Positions 9,614-18,636 are shown, counted from the stretch's first letter. The stretch is DNA of 64,000 nucleotides from AP-15 sp963814865 (GCA_963814865.1 CAWFEN010000012.1:68778-132777); one strand, 5' to 3'. Translations and numbers: made by a program. Notes: generated from the sequence alone by a model not told the origin.

Positions 9614-9858
9614 GGCTTCCTCTCGACAGCAAAGACGCGCTACCTTGCCGCCCGGGCGTTGCCGCAGGCAAGCGCCGCACGGTGTCCGCCCGATGGTGGC
9701 GTCCCGGTCCGAGCTTCGGCGTTCGACCACAAAGCTGCGATATCGGCGGACCTCGCGGCCGGAAGCGGGCATGAGCCTGTCGAGCCGATGTATATTGGGG
9801 GTCGACGACCGCGCCCTCGCGCGCTGATGTTTTGCCGAATCCAGGGAGGTGCTCCATC

Positions 9859-10782
9859 ATGAGCCACTCGCGCTCAGCCTGGCTGCGGGAGCTGATCCAG
9901 CGCCGCGACAAGGTGTTGGCGGTGCTGCACCCGCCGACCGCGGCGCATGCGCGGATCATGGAGAAGGCCGGCTGCGAGGCGTTGTTCGTGGGCACCGGAG
10001 GGGTGGTCGGCGCCTATACCGGGCTTGCCGATGTCGGCACGGCGACGATGACCGAATGCGTCGCCATCGCCGGCTGGATCGCCGACAGCGTATCGATCCC
10101 GGTCATCATCGACGGCGACACCGGCCACGGCGGCACCATGGCGGTGCGGCGCCTGATCCGCGAGAGCATCCGCGCCGGGCTCGCCGGCATCCGCATCGAC
10201 GACCAGCCGATCGAGGGTAAGCGCAAGACCCAGAATGCCGGCATCGATGTCGTGCCGCTCGATCAGGCGATTGCCCGCTACCGCGCCGCCGTCGATATGA
10301 AGAACGAGCTCGATCCGAACTTCGTCATCATGGCGCAATGTTATGCGCGCGACGCTGCCGGCGGGACGCTCGACGACACGATCGCGCGGATGCAGGCCTA
10401 TCGCGAGGCGGCCAAGGTCGATTGGGTGCAGTTCGAATCGCCGCACTCGGTCGATGAGATCCGCATCGCACGTAGGGCGGTCGAGGGTCCGTTCTCGTTT
10501 ATGCGCGGCAAGCTCGGGCGCTATCTCGACCTCGACGAGCATCTGGCGCTCGGGGTGACGATCGCCTGGTATCCGGGGTTCAGCCATGCCGTCACCTGGG
10601 CGGCGCTGTGGGATTTCATGACGGATTTTCAGGCGCGCGGCACCAGGGCGTGGGACGATTTTGTCGACAGCCGGCGCGATCGCCCCTACCCGACCCCCGA
10701 GACGCCGCCCGAGGGCGAAGGCGACGCCAGGCAGCAGGAGCTCGAACGGCGGTATTTCGGCGATCGACAGGGGGGCAGGTAA
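9859..10782 (+). CDS. Isocitrate lyase / PEP mutase superfamily protein
   Basis: A 307-residue TIM-barrel enzyme of the PEP mutase / methylisocitrate lyase superfamily. It probably cleaves or forms a C-C or P-C bond next to a carboxylate, with Mg bound by Asp side chains. Seen: FVGTGGVVGAYTGL near residue 40, the metal loop IIDGDTGHGG near 84, the ligand region GIRIDDQPIEGKRKTQNAG near 113 (family KRCGH region replaced by KRKTQ), and WVQFESPHS near 192. The absence of the KRCGH cysteine argues against isocitrate or methylisocitrate lyase and for another branch of the family. The start is supported by AGGGAGGT-type Shine-Dalgarno bases 9843-9850. It overlaps the following amidohydrolase by one base (TAATG). 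Confidence 0.8.
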   Translation: MSHSRSAWLRELIQRRDKVLAVLHPPTAAHARIMEKAGCEALFVGTGGVVGAYTGLADVGTATMTECVAIAGWIADSVSIPVIIDGDTGHGGTMAVRRLIRESIRAGLAGIRIDDQPIEGKRKTQNAGIDVVPLDQAIARYRAAVDMKNELDPNFVIMAQCYARDAAGGTLDDTIARMQAYREAAKVDWVQFESPHSVDEIRIARRAVEGPFSFMRGKLGRYLDLDEHLALGVTIAWYPGFSHAVTWAALWDFMTDFQARGTRAWDDFVDSRRDRPYPTPETPPEGEGDARQQELERRYFGDRQGGR

Positions 10783-11933
10783 TGGCGCGCGACGGCTACC
10801 GGATCTTCGATTCCGACACGCATGTCGGCCCCGATGCGGGCATATTGTCGAAATACCTGAGCGCGACGGAGAAGGACCGCCTGACCGGCTGGGCCGAGTA
10901 TGAATCGCGCGACCGCCACGGCCGCGTGACCTACACAAAGGGCCAGCGCCGCTATCGCCGGCGGCTCGGCGAGGCCGAGCCGGATAGCGCGCCGGCCGGA
11001 TACATGGCCGGCTTTGCCGGCGTCAGGCGCCGGCGCGATCCCTCGCCGCGGGTGGATGCCGACCCGGCGGCGCGCATCGCCGACATGGATTTCGAAGGAG
11101 TGGATGTGAACCTGACCTTGCCGTCGGGATGGTTCGGCACCTGGAGCGCCGGCGACGACGTGGCGCTCGAAATGGCGATGTACCGGGCCTATCACCGCTG
11201 GATGGAGGATTACTGCGGCGCCTATCCCCAGCGGCTCGGCGGCGTGATCCTCGCCGGTGCGCGCGACATCGACGGCGGCGTTGCCGAGCTGCGGCGCTGG
11301 GGCAAATCGGGCTGGGCCTGGGGCATGATGGTCTATGCGCCGGTCGGCATGCCGCTCGATCATCCCGCCCTCGAGCCGTTTTATGCCGAGGCGGCGGCGC
11401 TCGACCTTGCGGTCGTCCTGCACACCTTCACGGTGATGCCGCCCTATGCGCCCGGCGGGCAGGACACTTGGGACAATCTGTGGTTGCAGCGTTCGGCGGC
11501 GCATCCCTGGTGCGGCATGCGCAACATGGCGTCACTGATCGGCGGCGGTGCGATGGATCGCTACCCGGCATTGCGGGTCGGCACCTTGGAGGCCGGGCAT
11601 GGCTGGCTGCCGTTCTGGATGATGCGGCTCGACGAGCACGCCCTGACAATCAAGGCGGCGCTCCCGGAATTGGCACAGCGCCCCAGCGAATACATCTGCG
11701 GCGGCCGCTATTTCCAGAGCATCGAGATCCCGGAGGGTGCGCGGCTGACCAATGCCGTGGCCGATCTGGTCGGCGATCATGTGCTGATGTACGCCTCCGA
11801 CTATCCGCACGGCGAAAGTCATTTTCCGGAGTCGACCGCGCTCGTCGCGGCGTGGGACATGGCCGAAGCGCGAAAGCGCAAATTGCTGTGGGACAATGCG
11901 GTGCGGTTCTATGCGCGCGCCGGGCTGGACTGA
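10782..11933 (+). CDS. Amidohydrolase family protein (metal-dependent, Amidohydro_2 type)
   Basis: A 383-residue amidohydrolase-fold protein. The metal-binding start motif is FDSDTHVGPD at residues 9-18 (D-x-D-T-H). A barrel His lies in VVLHTFT near 213, and the late-barrel Asp is in YASDYPHGESHFPES near 332. Relatives include ACMSD and gamma-resorcylate decarboxylase, so a decarboxylase or hydrolase of an aromatic or cyclic acid is possible; the substrate is unknown. The start at 10782 overlaps the stop of the PEP-mutase-family gene, which indicates one operon and likely one catabolic route. The MBL-fold and CobW genes follow within about 100 bases. Confidence 0.8.
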   Translation: MARDGYRIFDSDTHVGPDAGILSKYLSATEKDRLTGWAEYESRDRHGRVTYTKGQRRYRRRLGEAEPDSAPAGYMAGFAGVRRRRDPSPRVDADPAARIADMDFEGVDVNLTLPSGWFGTWSAGDDVALEMAMYRAYHRWMEDYCGAYPQRLGGVILAGARDIDGGVAELRRWGKSGWAWGMMVYAPVGMPLDHPALEPFYAEAAALDLAVVLHTFTVMPPYAPGGQDTWDNLWLQRSAAHPWCGMRNMASLIGGGAMDRYPALRVGTLEAGHGWLPFWMMRLDEHALTIKAALPELAQRPSEYICGGRYFQSIEIPEGARLTNAVADLVGDHVLMYASDYPHGESHFPESTALVAAWDMAEARKRKLLWDNAVRFYARAGLD

Positions 11934-12032
11934 GTCCCCCGGTCGCAATCATCCGCCCGGCGGCACAGCTGCCGCCGCGATCGGCCGAAGAAGAGAAATG
12001 GGAGCAGGTCAGCAAACGCCGGAGACGATACG

Positions 12033-13022
12033 ATGACCGATGTCAGTCGCTCCCTCGTCCCGATCGACAGGCTGAGCGTCGATGTGCTGACCGACGACGT
12101 CAGCGATTCCTACGTCAGCAAGACGCTCTTTGCGGTCTCCGAGTTCGCCAACATCGTGCGCGCCGGGGCGGCGACGATTTCCGGCGAGTCGCTGCTGGTC
12201 GCCAATCTCGGCTACGGGCTGCGGCTGGTCTCCGGCAGCGGCGCGGTGCGGCATAGCCTGTTGTTCGACACCGGCACCGAGGGCGCCGCCTTTATCCGCA
12301 ACTGCACCAACCTCGCCATCCCGCTCGGCGAGGTCGAAGCGATCGCCATCACCCACGGCCATTGGGACCACATGGGTGCCTTGCCGGCCGCCCTCGACGC
12401 CATTGCCGAGCACGGCGGGGCGGCGACCGTGCATGTCAACCCCGACATGTTCAACGAGCGCGGGGTCCGCTTGAGCAGCGGGTCGATCGTGCCGGTCGCC
12501 AAAGTGCCGCTGCCGGCGGAATTGGCGCGGCGCGGCGCTGCCGTCGTCAACGACCCGGCCGAGCGGCTGCTGCTCGACGGCCATTTTTATTACAGCGGCG
12601 AAATCCCGCGGGTGACCCCGTTCGAAAAGGGCCGCGTCGATCACTTGTGCCGCACCGGCCCCAACGCGCCGTGGCAGCCCGACCCGTTGCTGATGGACGA
12701 GCGCATGCTGGTGGCGCATGTCGGCGGATTGGGGCTGATCGTGTTCAGCGCCTGCTCGCATGCCGGCATCGTCAATGTCTGCACCGAGGTCGACAAATTG
12801 TTTCCGGATACCCCGATCCATTGCCTGATGGGCGGGCTGCATTTGGGCGGTGTCATGGAGGGAATCATTCCGCAAACGGTCGAGGCGCTGCGGCCGTTTG
12901 CGATTCCGCACATCATCACCGGCCATTGCACCGGCTGGCGCGCGCTGCATGCGCTCGCCAACGCCTTCGGCGACGCCGTCAGCCAGTCGGCGGTCGGCAC
13001 CACCTACACCTTCGCCGCCTGA
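12033..13022 (+). CDS. MBL-fold metallo-hydrolase
   Basis: A 329-residue metallo-beta-lactamase-fold protein of the long branch that resembles archaeal ribofuranosylaminobenzene-phosphate synthase-like MBL proteins. The first metal motif is ITHGHWDHMGALP near residue 110. FYYSGEIPRVTPFEKG near 190 is a loop typical of this branch. The later His ligands lie in FSACSHAGIVN near 240 and MGGLHLGG near 268, and IITGHCTG near 297 may supply another. It is followed after one base by a CobW/G3E GTPase, a metallochaperone family, which suggests metal delivery to this enzyme or to the amidohydrolase upstream. Confidence 0.8.
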   Translation: MTDVSRSLVPIDRLSVDVLTDDVSDSYVSKTLFAVSEFANIVRAGAATISGESLLVANLGYGLRLVSGSGAVRHSLLFDTGTEGAAFIRNCTNLAIPLGEVEAIAITHGHWDHMGALPAALDAIAEHGGAATVHVNPDMFNERGVRLSSGSIVPVAKVPLPAELARRGAAVVNDPAERLLLDGHFYYSGEIPRVTPFEKGRVDHLCRTGPNAPWQPDPLLMDERMLVAHVGGLGLIVFSACSHAGIVNVCTEVDKLFPDTPIHCLMGGLHLGGVMEGIIPQTVEALRPFAIPHIITGHCTGWRALHALANAFGDAVSQSAVGTTYTFAA

Positions 13023-13023
13023 C

Positions 13024-14007
13024 ATGCCGGCCATGGAGCCCGAGGCCCGCCTGCCGGTCACCATCGTCACCGGCTTTCTCGGCAGCGGCAAGACCACCCT
13101 GGTGAACCATATCCTGGCGAACCGGCACGGGCTCAGGATAGCCGTGATGGTCAACGAAATCGGCGATATCGGCATCGACGGCGAGCTGATCATCGCAACC
13201 GGCGACGACATGATCGAGCTGAGCAACGGCTGCATCTGCTGCTCGATCAACAACGACCTGATGGATGCGGTCTTTCGCGTGCTGGGGCGCGCCGAAGAGG
13301 TCGATTACGTCATCCTCGAAACTACCGGCATCGCCGATCCGCTGCCGATTGCGCTGACCTTCCTGCGTTCCGAATTCCGCGATCGGGTGCGCGTCGATTC
13401 GATCGTCGCGCTGGCCGACGCCGGAAATTTCAGCCTCGATCTGTTCGCCGGCAAAGCCGCCGCCAACCAACTGCGCTACGCCGACGTCATTCTGTTGAAC
13501 AAAAGCGATGTGGTCGCGGCCGACCGCCTGCGCGCGGTCGAAGAAAAGATCCGGGCATTGCATGGCGGGGCGCGGATCGTCCGGACGGCGCATGCCCGGA
13601 TCTCATTGCCGCTGATCCTCGGCGTCGGGCATTTCCGGGCGGAAGGGTATTTCGCCGGCGAAGGCCATGATCATGTGGTGGAGGACGGGTTCGAGGCGGT
13701 TTCCTTTGCCAGCGAACGGCCATTTGCAGCCGACAAATTGCAATCGTTTCTGGAAGAATTGCCGACCGCAATCTTCCGCGGGAAAGGCATTTTCGCGGTC
13801 GAGGGCAGCGACAAGCGCCACGTTTTTCATCTCGTCGGCAAGCGGTTTACGCTGGATGAGGCGCCGCCGGGCGGGTCGGGGATGAACCGGCTGGTGCTGA
13901 TCGGCCGGGATCTCGACAAAGCGCGCCTGCGCCGGCAGCTCGAAGCGTGTCTCGCGCCGTCTCCGGACGCCTCGCCAAGCGGCTGCGTCAGTCGGGTTCC
14001 GGAATAA
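13024..14007 (+). CDS. CobW/G3E-family GTP-binding metallochaperone
   Basis: A 327-residue G3E GTPase of the CobW/COG0523 family. Members deliver metal (zinc or cobalt) to client enzymes with GTP hydrolysis. Seen: Walker A TGFLGSGKTTLVNH at residues 14-27, the metal motif NGCICCSI (C-x-C-C) near 74, the switch region ILETTGIADPLP near 98, the guanine specificity motif NKSD near 159, and a C-terminal CobW_C domain (RGKGIFAVEG, VFHLVGKRF). The start is one base after the MBL gene's stop. Its 3' end overlaps the convergent DUF1275 gene by 20 bases. The clients are inferred to be the co-transcribed metalloenzymes. Confidence 0.85.
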   Translation: MPAMEPEARLPVTIVTGFLGSGKTTLVNHILANRHGLRIAVMVNEIGDIGIDGELIIATGDDMIELSNGCICCSINNDLMDAVFRVLGRAEEVDYVILETTGIADPLPIALTFLRSEFRDRVRVDSIVALADAGNFSLDLFAGKAAANQLRYADVILLNKSDVVAADRLRAVEEKIRALHGGARIVRTAHARISLPLILGVGHFRAEGYFAGEGHDHVVEDGFEAVSFASERPFAADKLQSFLEELPTAIFRGKGIFAVEGSDKRHVFHLVGKRFTLDEAPPGGSGMNRLVLIGRDLDKARLRRQLEACLAPSPDASPSGCVSRVPE

Positions 14008-14647
14008 CGACCGACCAGACGGCGAGCAGCGCCGCCGCGGCGACCGCGATCCAGATGACGGCGCCGCCGATCCGCAGATAGGCGGCGCCGGCGATCGTCG
14101 CCCCGACGATCAGCCCCACCCAGGGAGAAGCCTGCGCCAGCCAATCCCATCCGCGCGTCCGGCCGATCAGGAAATCGCCCAACCCCTGACCGAACTTGAC
14201 CAATGTTCCGGTGACAAAGGTCAGGCTGACGCCAACTCTCCCGACGCGATGCATCGACGCGTTCAACGCGCCCATCGCCAGAACCAGGGGCGCCGGCGCC
14301 GTTGCCAGGACGGCCGCGAGCGCCAGCAGGATCGTCACCACTCCGAGCACCGCGGTCAGATGCCACCGGCCGGTGCAGCGGGCGAGCAGCTGACCCGCCG
14401 CCGCCCCCAGCACGAACAGCAGGATCAGCACGAAAATCGACCCCGCCCCCGCAACATCGCCGCGGCCGAGGGCGACGGCAAACTGGGTGCTGTTGCCGCT
14501 CATATACGAGACGAAGAGGTGGCCGAGGCGCAGATAGCCGATCGCATCGACCATCCCGGCGAGAGCCGCGAGCAGCGCCGCCAACAGCAGCCCGCCAGTC
14601 TGGTCGCCGATCGCCTCGTAATTGCCGCTGACCAATTCGCGCGCCAT
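13988..14647 (-). CDS. YoaK / DUF1275-family membrane protein
   Basis: A 219-residue integral membrane protein with about six hydrophobic segments. Family features are AALAGMVDAIGYLRLGHLFVSYMSGNST near residues 28-55 and a central helix with LNASMHRVGRVGVSLTFVTGTLVKFGQGL. YoaK/DUF1275 proteins are inner-membrane proteins of unknown or transport-like function. I start at ATG 14647 because the upstream in-frame residues do not look like protein. It converges with, and overlaps by 20 bases, the CobW gene. Confidence 0.8.
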   Translation of the reverse strand: MARELVSGNYEAIGDQTGGLLLAALLAALAGMVDAIGYLRLGHLFVSYMSGNSTQFAVALGRGDVAGAGSIFVLILLFVLGAAAGQLLARCTGRWHLTAVLGVVTILLALAAVLATAPAPLVLAMGALNASMHRVGRVGVSLTFVTGTLVKFGQGLGDFLIGRTRGWDWLAQASPWVGLIVGATIAGAAYLRIGGAVIWIAVAAAALLAVWSVVIPEPD

Positions 14648-15024
14648 CCCTGAGCCAGTGGATCTCGCATAAGACCTCGATTGGCGAGCTTGCCGCGGGA
14701 CGCCGATCCCCGGCAAGCGCAAGTCTCCGCTTAACCGTGCCGAACGAGGTAAGGAGGGGGATGCGAGCATGGCGGTGGATCGGATTTCCCGTCGGCGACC
14801 GACCATCGGTCGCACACCCTTGTCATGAGACCGGGGGGATACCACTTCGGAGATTATTGGAGGCCCGGACTGCCGCTCTCGTTGATAGCGGTCGGGATCG
14901 GGGTTCCTCTTATCGTGTTCTGCCGGCCGTTCGATGGCGCAGTCGGAATTAACCGGCGGCCATCGTGTTGATAGAAATGCCGCTGGGCACGATAACGTTC
15001 GAGCAGACTTGCATGGGTGAAGGC
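14648..15024. other. Divergent intergenic region, possible micro-ORF
   Basis: About 380 bases between the divergent DUF1275 and XRE genes; regulatory sequence for both is expected. It contains a strong AAGGAGGGGG Shine-Dalgarno-like run at 14750-14759, nine bases before an ATG opening a 19-codon frame. A short palindrome gaccgaccatcggtc lies near 14800. Nothing else is recognisable. Confidence 0.4.
14769..14828 (+). CDS. Candidate 19-residue basic peptide
   Basis: A short frame encoding MAVDRISRRRPTIGRTPLS, preceded nine bases upstream by an excellent Shine-Dalgarno run at 14750-14759. A second ATG at 14761 opens a 63-codon frame but sits too close to that run. The peptide is very basic and unrecognised. 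It could be a leader, a small protein or chance. Confidence 0.22.
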   Translation: MAVDRISRRRPTIGRTPLS

Positions 15025-15396
15025 ATGGCCAAGCCGAAGAGAGGGCGGTCGACCGCCAGCATCGACGATCATGTCGGGGCGCGCATCCGCGAGCGCCGCA
15101 TCATGCTGGGGCTGACCCAGCAGCAGCTCGCCGAGATGATCGGGGTCACCTATCAGCAGGCGCACAAATACGAGCGCGGGATCAATCGCGTTTCGGCCGG
15201 AAGGCTGTTCGAGATCGCCCGCGCGCTGAGCGCCCCGATCAGCTATTTCTACGAAGGGATCGGGCAGGAAGGCCCGCGCCAGATCACCCCGCACCAGCGG
15301 ATGCTGCTCGAGATCGCGCGGAACTTCGCCGAGATCCGCAACGAGAAGCATCAGGAGGCGGTGAGCCAGCTCGCCCGCGCCTTGGCGAGCCGGTGA
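15025..15396 (+). CDS. XRE-family helix-turn-helix regulator
   Basis: A DNA-binding protein of about 123 residues with one Cro/CI-type HTH. The domain spans about residues 15-70: ARIRERRIMLGLTQQQLAEM, then VTYQQAHKYERGINRVSAGRL, which includes the recognition helix, then FEIARALSAPISYFYEGI. It is followed by a short helical tail. This short HTH_3 form is common in alphaproteobacteria as a stand-alone regulator. Starts at 15013 (ATG) and 14965 (GTG) are possible; 15025 gives the family-like N-terminus. Target genes are not indicated by the sequence. Confidence 0.85.
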   Translation: MAKPKRGRSTASIDDHVGARIRERRIMLGLTQQQLAEMIGVTYQQAHKYERGINRVSAGRLFEIARALSAPISYFYEGIGQEGPRQITPHQRMLLEIARNFAEIRNEKHQEAVSQLARALASR

Positions 15397-15409
15397 CGCC
15401 TGCCGGCTT

Positions 15410-15964
15410 TCAGCCGGTATCGGGCAGCGGGAACTCGTCGAGGTAGGCGAGGTAATCCTCCTCGACATCGACCTGCATCGCGCCGAGCAGGCGCACCAGG
15501 CCGTTGTAGAAGGCGATCGTCATTACGAGGTCGGTCAGGCGCTCGTTGTCGAGGCCCTGGCGCAAGGCGGCAAAGGTTTCATCCGCAATGCCGAGGTCGC
15601 GCGTCATCTCGCGGGCGGCGCGCAATACCGCCTTGGCGAGCGGGTCGAGCCCGCTCGGGCGGCCGGCGGTCTCGTCGGCGATGGCGCGGATATCGTCGTC
15701 GCCGACGCCGAACTCGCGGCCGATCCTGATGTGGTGCGAATACTCGTAGGCCGAGCGGGTCGAATAGCCGACCTGGAGGATTGCCAGCTCGCGCAGCCTC
15801 GGGTCGAGGCGGCTGCCGTCGCGGATGAACCGCGCCAAGGTGTTCAGGCTGCGCGCGGCGTGGGGACTGTGCGCGAGGACGCGGTACAGGTTGAGGTTCC
15901 GCGCCAGGAGATCCTGGTGCTCCGGCAGGAGATCGGATCTGTCGAGATAGGGCAGACGCGCCAT
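15410..15964 (-). CDS. Carboxymuconolactone decarboxylase / AhpD-like protein
   Basis: A 184-residue all-helical protein of the CMD/AhpD-like fold. Seen: NTLARFIRDGSRLDPRLRELAILQVG near residues 40-65, then EYSHHIRIGREFGV near 75. The position where AhpD-type peroxidase reductases have CxxC reads STRSAYEYSHH, so the redox-active cysteines are absent. This places it with the carboxymuconolactone-decarboxylase-like branch of unknown reaction. The start at ATG 15964 is chosen over an upstream codon because it yields the family N-terminus MARLPYLDRSDL. Confidence 0.8.
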   Translation of the reverse strand: MARLPYLDRSDLLPEHQDLLARNLNLYRVLAHSPHAARSLNTLARFIRDGSRLDPRLRELAILQVGYSTRSAYEYSHHIRIGREFGVGDDDIRAIADETAGRPSGLDPLAKAVLRAAREMTRDLGIADETFAALRQGLDNERLTDLVMTIAFYNGLVRLLGAMQVDVEEDYLAYLDEFPLPDTG

Positions 15965-16114
15965 CGCCGTCGCTCCGTGCTGTCCGCGCGCCGGGCGATG
16001 ATACCACATGCCGGGTGCGAAGGGGCGAGAACAAGCGGTCCGCGCCCGCCGAAGGAGCAGTTGCAAAAATACCAGGCGGCGTCATTCCGGGTCGCGGGCA
16101 CGGCCCGCAACCTA

Positions 16115-17944
16115 TCAACACCGGCCGGCGACAGCATGGACAGGTCCGTGTCTATGGGTTCCGGGCCCGCCCCTCCGGGGCATCCCGGAATGACCGGCGC
16201 CTCGGCCCGGGACCGATGGCCGACATGGATGCCGGCCATCGGTATGACGAGCCGGAGTGCCCGTTATTTCCCCGTCGAGCTTCGAACAGCGCGGGTGGCG
16301 GCGCTGGCGACGGCGCGCAGGGACGCGGTCAGGATGTCGCTGTCCATGCCGACGCCGAACAGCGTCGTCGCCGCCGGCGATGCCGATCTGCACATAGGCC
16401 GCGGCCTGGGCATCGGCTCCCGCGCCGACCGCATTCTCATGGTAGTCGAGAAAGGTCAGCGCAACGCCGCAATCGCGCCGCAAGGCATCGACAAAGGCGG
16501 CGATCGGCCCGTTGCCGACCCCTTCGATATGCCGGTCCGCGCCGTCGACCCGCACCGTTGCGCTCAACCGCCGGTCGCCGGGCCGTCGTTCGGGCAGCAC
16601 CGCGTAATCGACCAGCGCGATGCCGTCCTGGCCGAGATAGGTTTCGCGGAACAATTCCCAGATATCGGCGCTGGTCGTTTCCTTGCCGGTGCGGTCGGTG
16701 ACCTCCTGCACGATCTTGCTGAACTCGATCTGCAGGTTGCGCGGCAGGTCGAGCCCGTGATCCTGTTTCAGCAGATAGGCGACGCCGCCTTTGCCCGATT
16801 GCGAATTGACCCGGATCACCGCCTCGTAGGTGCGGCCGAGATCCTTGGGGTCGATCGGCAGGTAGGGTACCTCCCACAATGCATCGTTGCGTTTGGCCAG
16901 CGCCTCGAACCCCTTCTTGATCGCGTCCTGGTGCGAGCCGGAAAAGGCGGTGTAGACGAGCTCGCCGGCATAGGGGTGGCGCGGGTGGACGGGCAGCTGG
17001 TTGCAGTGCTCGACGGTGCGCACGATCTCGTCGATGTCGGTGATGACGATGCCGGGATCGACCCCCTGGCTGAACAGGTTCAGCGCCAGGGTCATGACGT
17101 CGACATTGCCGGTGCGCTCGCCATTGCCGAACAAGGTGCCTTCGACCCGGTCGGCGCCCGCCATGACCCCGAGCTCGGCCGCCGCCACCGCGGTGCCGCG
17201 ATCGTTGTGCGGATGCAGGCTCAAGACGATGCTGTCGCGATCGCGGATGGTGCGGCCGAACCACTCGATCTGGTCGGCGTAGACGTTGGGCGTCGCCATT
17301 TCGACGGTGGCCGGCAGGTTCAGGATCGTCTTCTTGTCGGGCGTCGGCCGCCAGACATCCATCACCGCCTCGCAGATCTCGACCGCGAAATCGAGCTCTG
17401 TCCCGGTGAAGCTTTCGGGCGAATATTGATAGAGGACATTCGTTGCCGGCATCGCCTCGGCAAGATTGCGGATCAGCCGGGCCGCGTTGACCGCGATGTC
17501 GGCGATGCCGCCCTTGTCGAGGCCGAAGACGACGCGGCGCTGCAAGGTCGAGGTCGAATTATAGAGATGCATGATCGCGCGCCGGGCGCCGCGGATCGCC
17601 TCGAAGCTGCGCTCGATCTGCTCGGCGCGCGCCTGGGTCAGCACCTGGATGGTGACGTCCTCGGGTACCAGATCTTGTTCGACCAGCTCGCGGACAAAGG
17701 CGAAATCGGTCTCGGACGCGGCCGGGAACCCGACCTCGATCTCCTTGAAGCCGAGCTTGACCAGCAGATCGAACATGCGGCGCTTGCGGTCGGGTCCCAT
17801 CGGCTCGACCAACGCCTGGTTGCCGTCGCGCAGATCGACGCTGCACCAGGTGGGCGCATGGTCGATGACCCGTCCCGGCCAGCGTCGGTCGGGCAGATCA
17901 ATCGGTGCAAAGGGGCGGTATTTGTGGATCGGCATGGCGGACAT
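16115..17944 (-). CDS. leuA: 2-isopropylmalate synthase, C-terminus altered by a +1 shift
   Basis: The first committed enzyme of leucine synthesis, joining acetyl-CoA and 2-oxoisovalerate. Seen: CSVDLRDGNQALVEPM near residue 34 (catalytic Arg-Asp), the metal site LHPHNDRGTAV near 245, GNGERTGN near 275, and a C-terminal LeuA dimer domain from about 440. The length and LFGNGERTGNVD form fit the roughly 560-residue LeuA type. After residue 528 the frame leaves the family pattern. Removing one base at AA 16358-16359 restores VGMDSDILTASLRAV and ends at a TAA at 16264-16266. As drawn, the last 80 residues are out of frame. The start is supported by AGGAG seven bases upstream. Confidence 0.88.
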   Translation of the reverse strand: MSAMPIHKYRPFAPIDLPDRRWPGRVIDHAPTWCSVDLRDGNQALVEPMGPDRKRRMFDLLVKLGFKEIEVGFPAASETDFAFVRELVEQDLVPEDVTIQVLTQARAEQIERSFEAIRGARRAIMHLYNSTSTLQRRVVFGLDKGGIADIAVNAARLIRNLAEAMPATNVLYQYSPESFTGTELDFAVEICEAVMDVWRPTPDKKTILNLPATVEMATPNVYADQIEWFGRTIRDRDSIVLSLHPHNDRGTAVAAAELGVMAGADRVEGTLFGNGERTGNVDVMTLALNLFSQGVDPGIVITDIDEIVRTVEHCNQLPVHPRHPYAGELVYTAFSGSHQDAIKKGFEALAKRNDALWEVPYLPIDPKDLGRTYEAVIRVNSQSGKGGVAYLLKQDHGLDLPRNLQIEFSKIVQEVTDRTGKETTSADIWELFRETYLGQDGIALVDYAVLPERRPGDRRLSATVRVDGADRHIEGVGNGPIAAFVDALRRDCGVALTFLDYHENAVGAGADAQAAAYVQIGIAGGDDAVRRRHGQRHPDRVPARRRQRRHPRCSKLDGEITGTPARHTDGRHPCRPSVPGRGAGHSGMPRRGGPGTHRHGPVHAVAGRC

Positions 17945-18636
17945 CGAAAACTCCTGAAGCGGGATGGCGGCCGCAGGGGCCGGAACGGGCGCAGCGTCGC
18001 GGCCGGCGGGGATCAGCGCCGCCGGCCGCTGCTAAGTCGCCGGCACGCCGGCCGCGGGCCGGCCGCCAAAGGGCTGCGGCAGGAAATAACGCTGTCGATC
18101 GAATGAGCTGTAGGCATCGGCGCTACCGGGCACAGGAAGTTCCCTCGACGGGGAACGGCAACGAGCAGGGTCGGCGCCGGTCAGGACGCCGAGGTAATAA
18201 GTCGCAGCTCGTAGCGCGCGGTAACCATCGCCCCCTCGTTAGCAGACGAGGCGCAGCACGTCAAGCACCTCCATCGTCCGGCCGAAATGGTCATGGATCA
18301 GGAAAGGTGCCGGCAATCGGCGCCGCCGACACGCGAAACCACAAGCTCAACAACCTGTAGCGTATCTGCAACTGTTGCTAAAAGCCCACACCCGGCAGAA
18401 AAGCCCCGCGCCAGCCTTGGGCTCGATTGACTCGACATCGCCGCCCGATAGTGTTCTCCGGTCAATTTCGGCGTGCGCGTTGTATCGATCGCCAATCGAT
18501 AAGTAGTCGGCAACACCTCGCCTATTCGGTTCGCTGACGAACCGCTTCGGCACGGGCACAACGATCGGTTGGTATGCGGGAGCGGGATTGCGCCCGCCGG
18601 CAGCGCGGCCCCGATGAAGTGGGGGAAGTGGTGGAA
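17945..18636. other. Long leader and intergenic region upstream of leuA
   Basis: Nearly 700 bases separate leuA from the divergent unknown gene. On the leuA strand it holds a possible leader peptide with a hairpin (18234-18274) and a 6-bp hairpin (18139-18156, gttccc/gggaac). Inverted GC-rich stretches nearer leuA (about 18005-18065) are also present. Apart from these I see no gene. Confidence 0.45.
18234..18274 (-). promoter_or_regulatory. Candidate leucine attenuator leader for leuA
   Basis: On the leuA strand an 11-codon frame, MEVLDVLRLVC, runs from 18274 to a TAA at 18239-18241. Three leucines and three valines make up more than half of it. Its last codons form one arm of a perfect hairpin (cctcgt / acgagg, 18234-18251), so ribosome position would affect folding. 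A second hairpin (18139-18156) follows before leuA. Transcription attenuation by leader peptides is established for leu operons in proteobacteria. Here the Shine-Dalgarno sequence is weak and a terminator T-run is absent. Confidence 0.3.

Noticed and set aside
15731..18106. A 791-codon plus-strand frame over leuA
   Set aside because: Antisense to a well-supported leuA; sequence is biased and without a domain.
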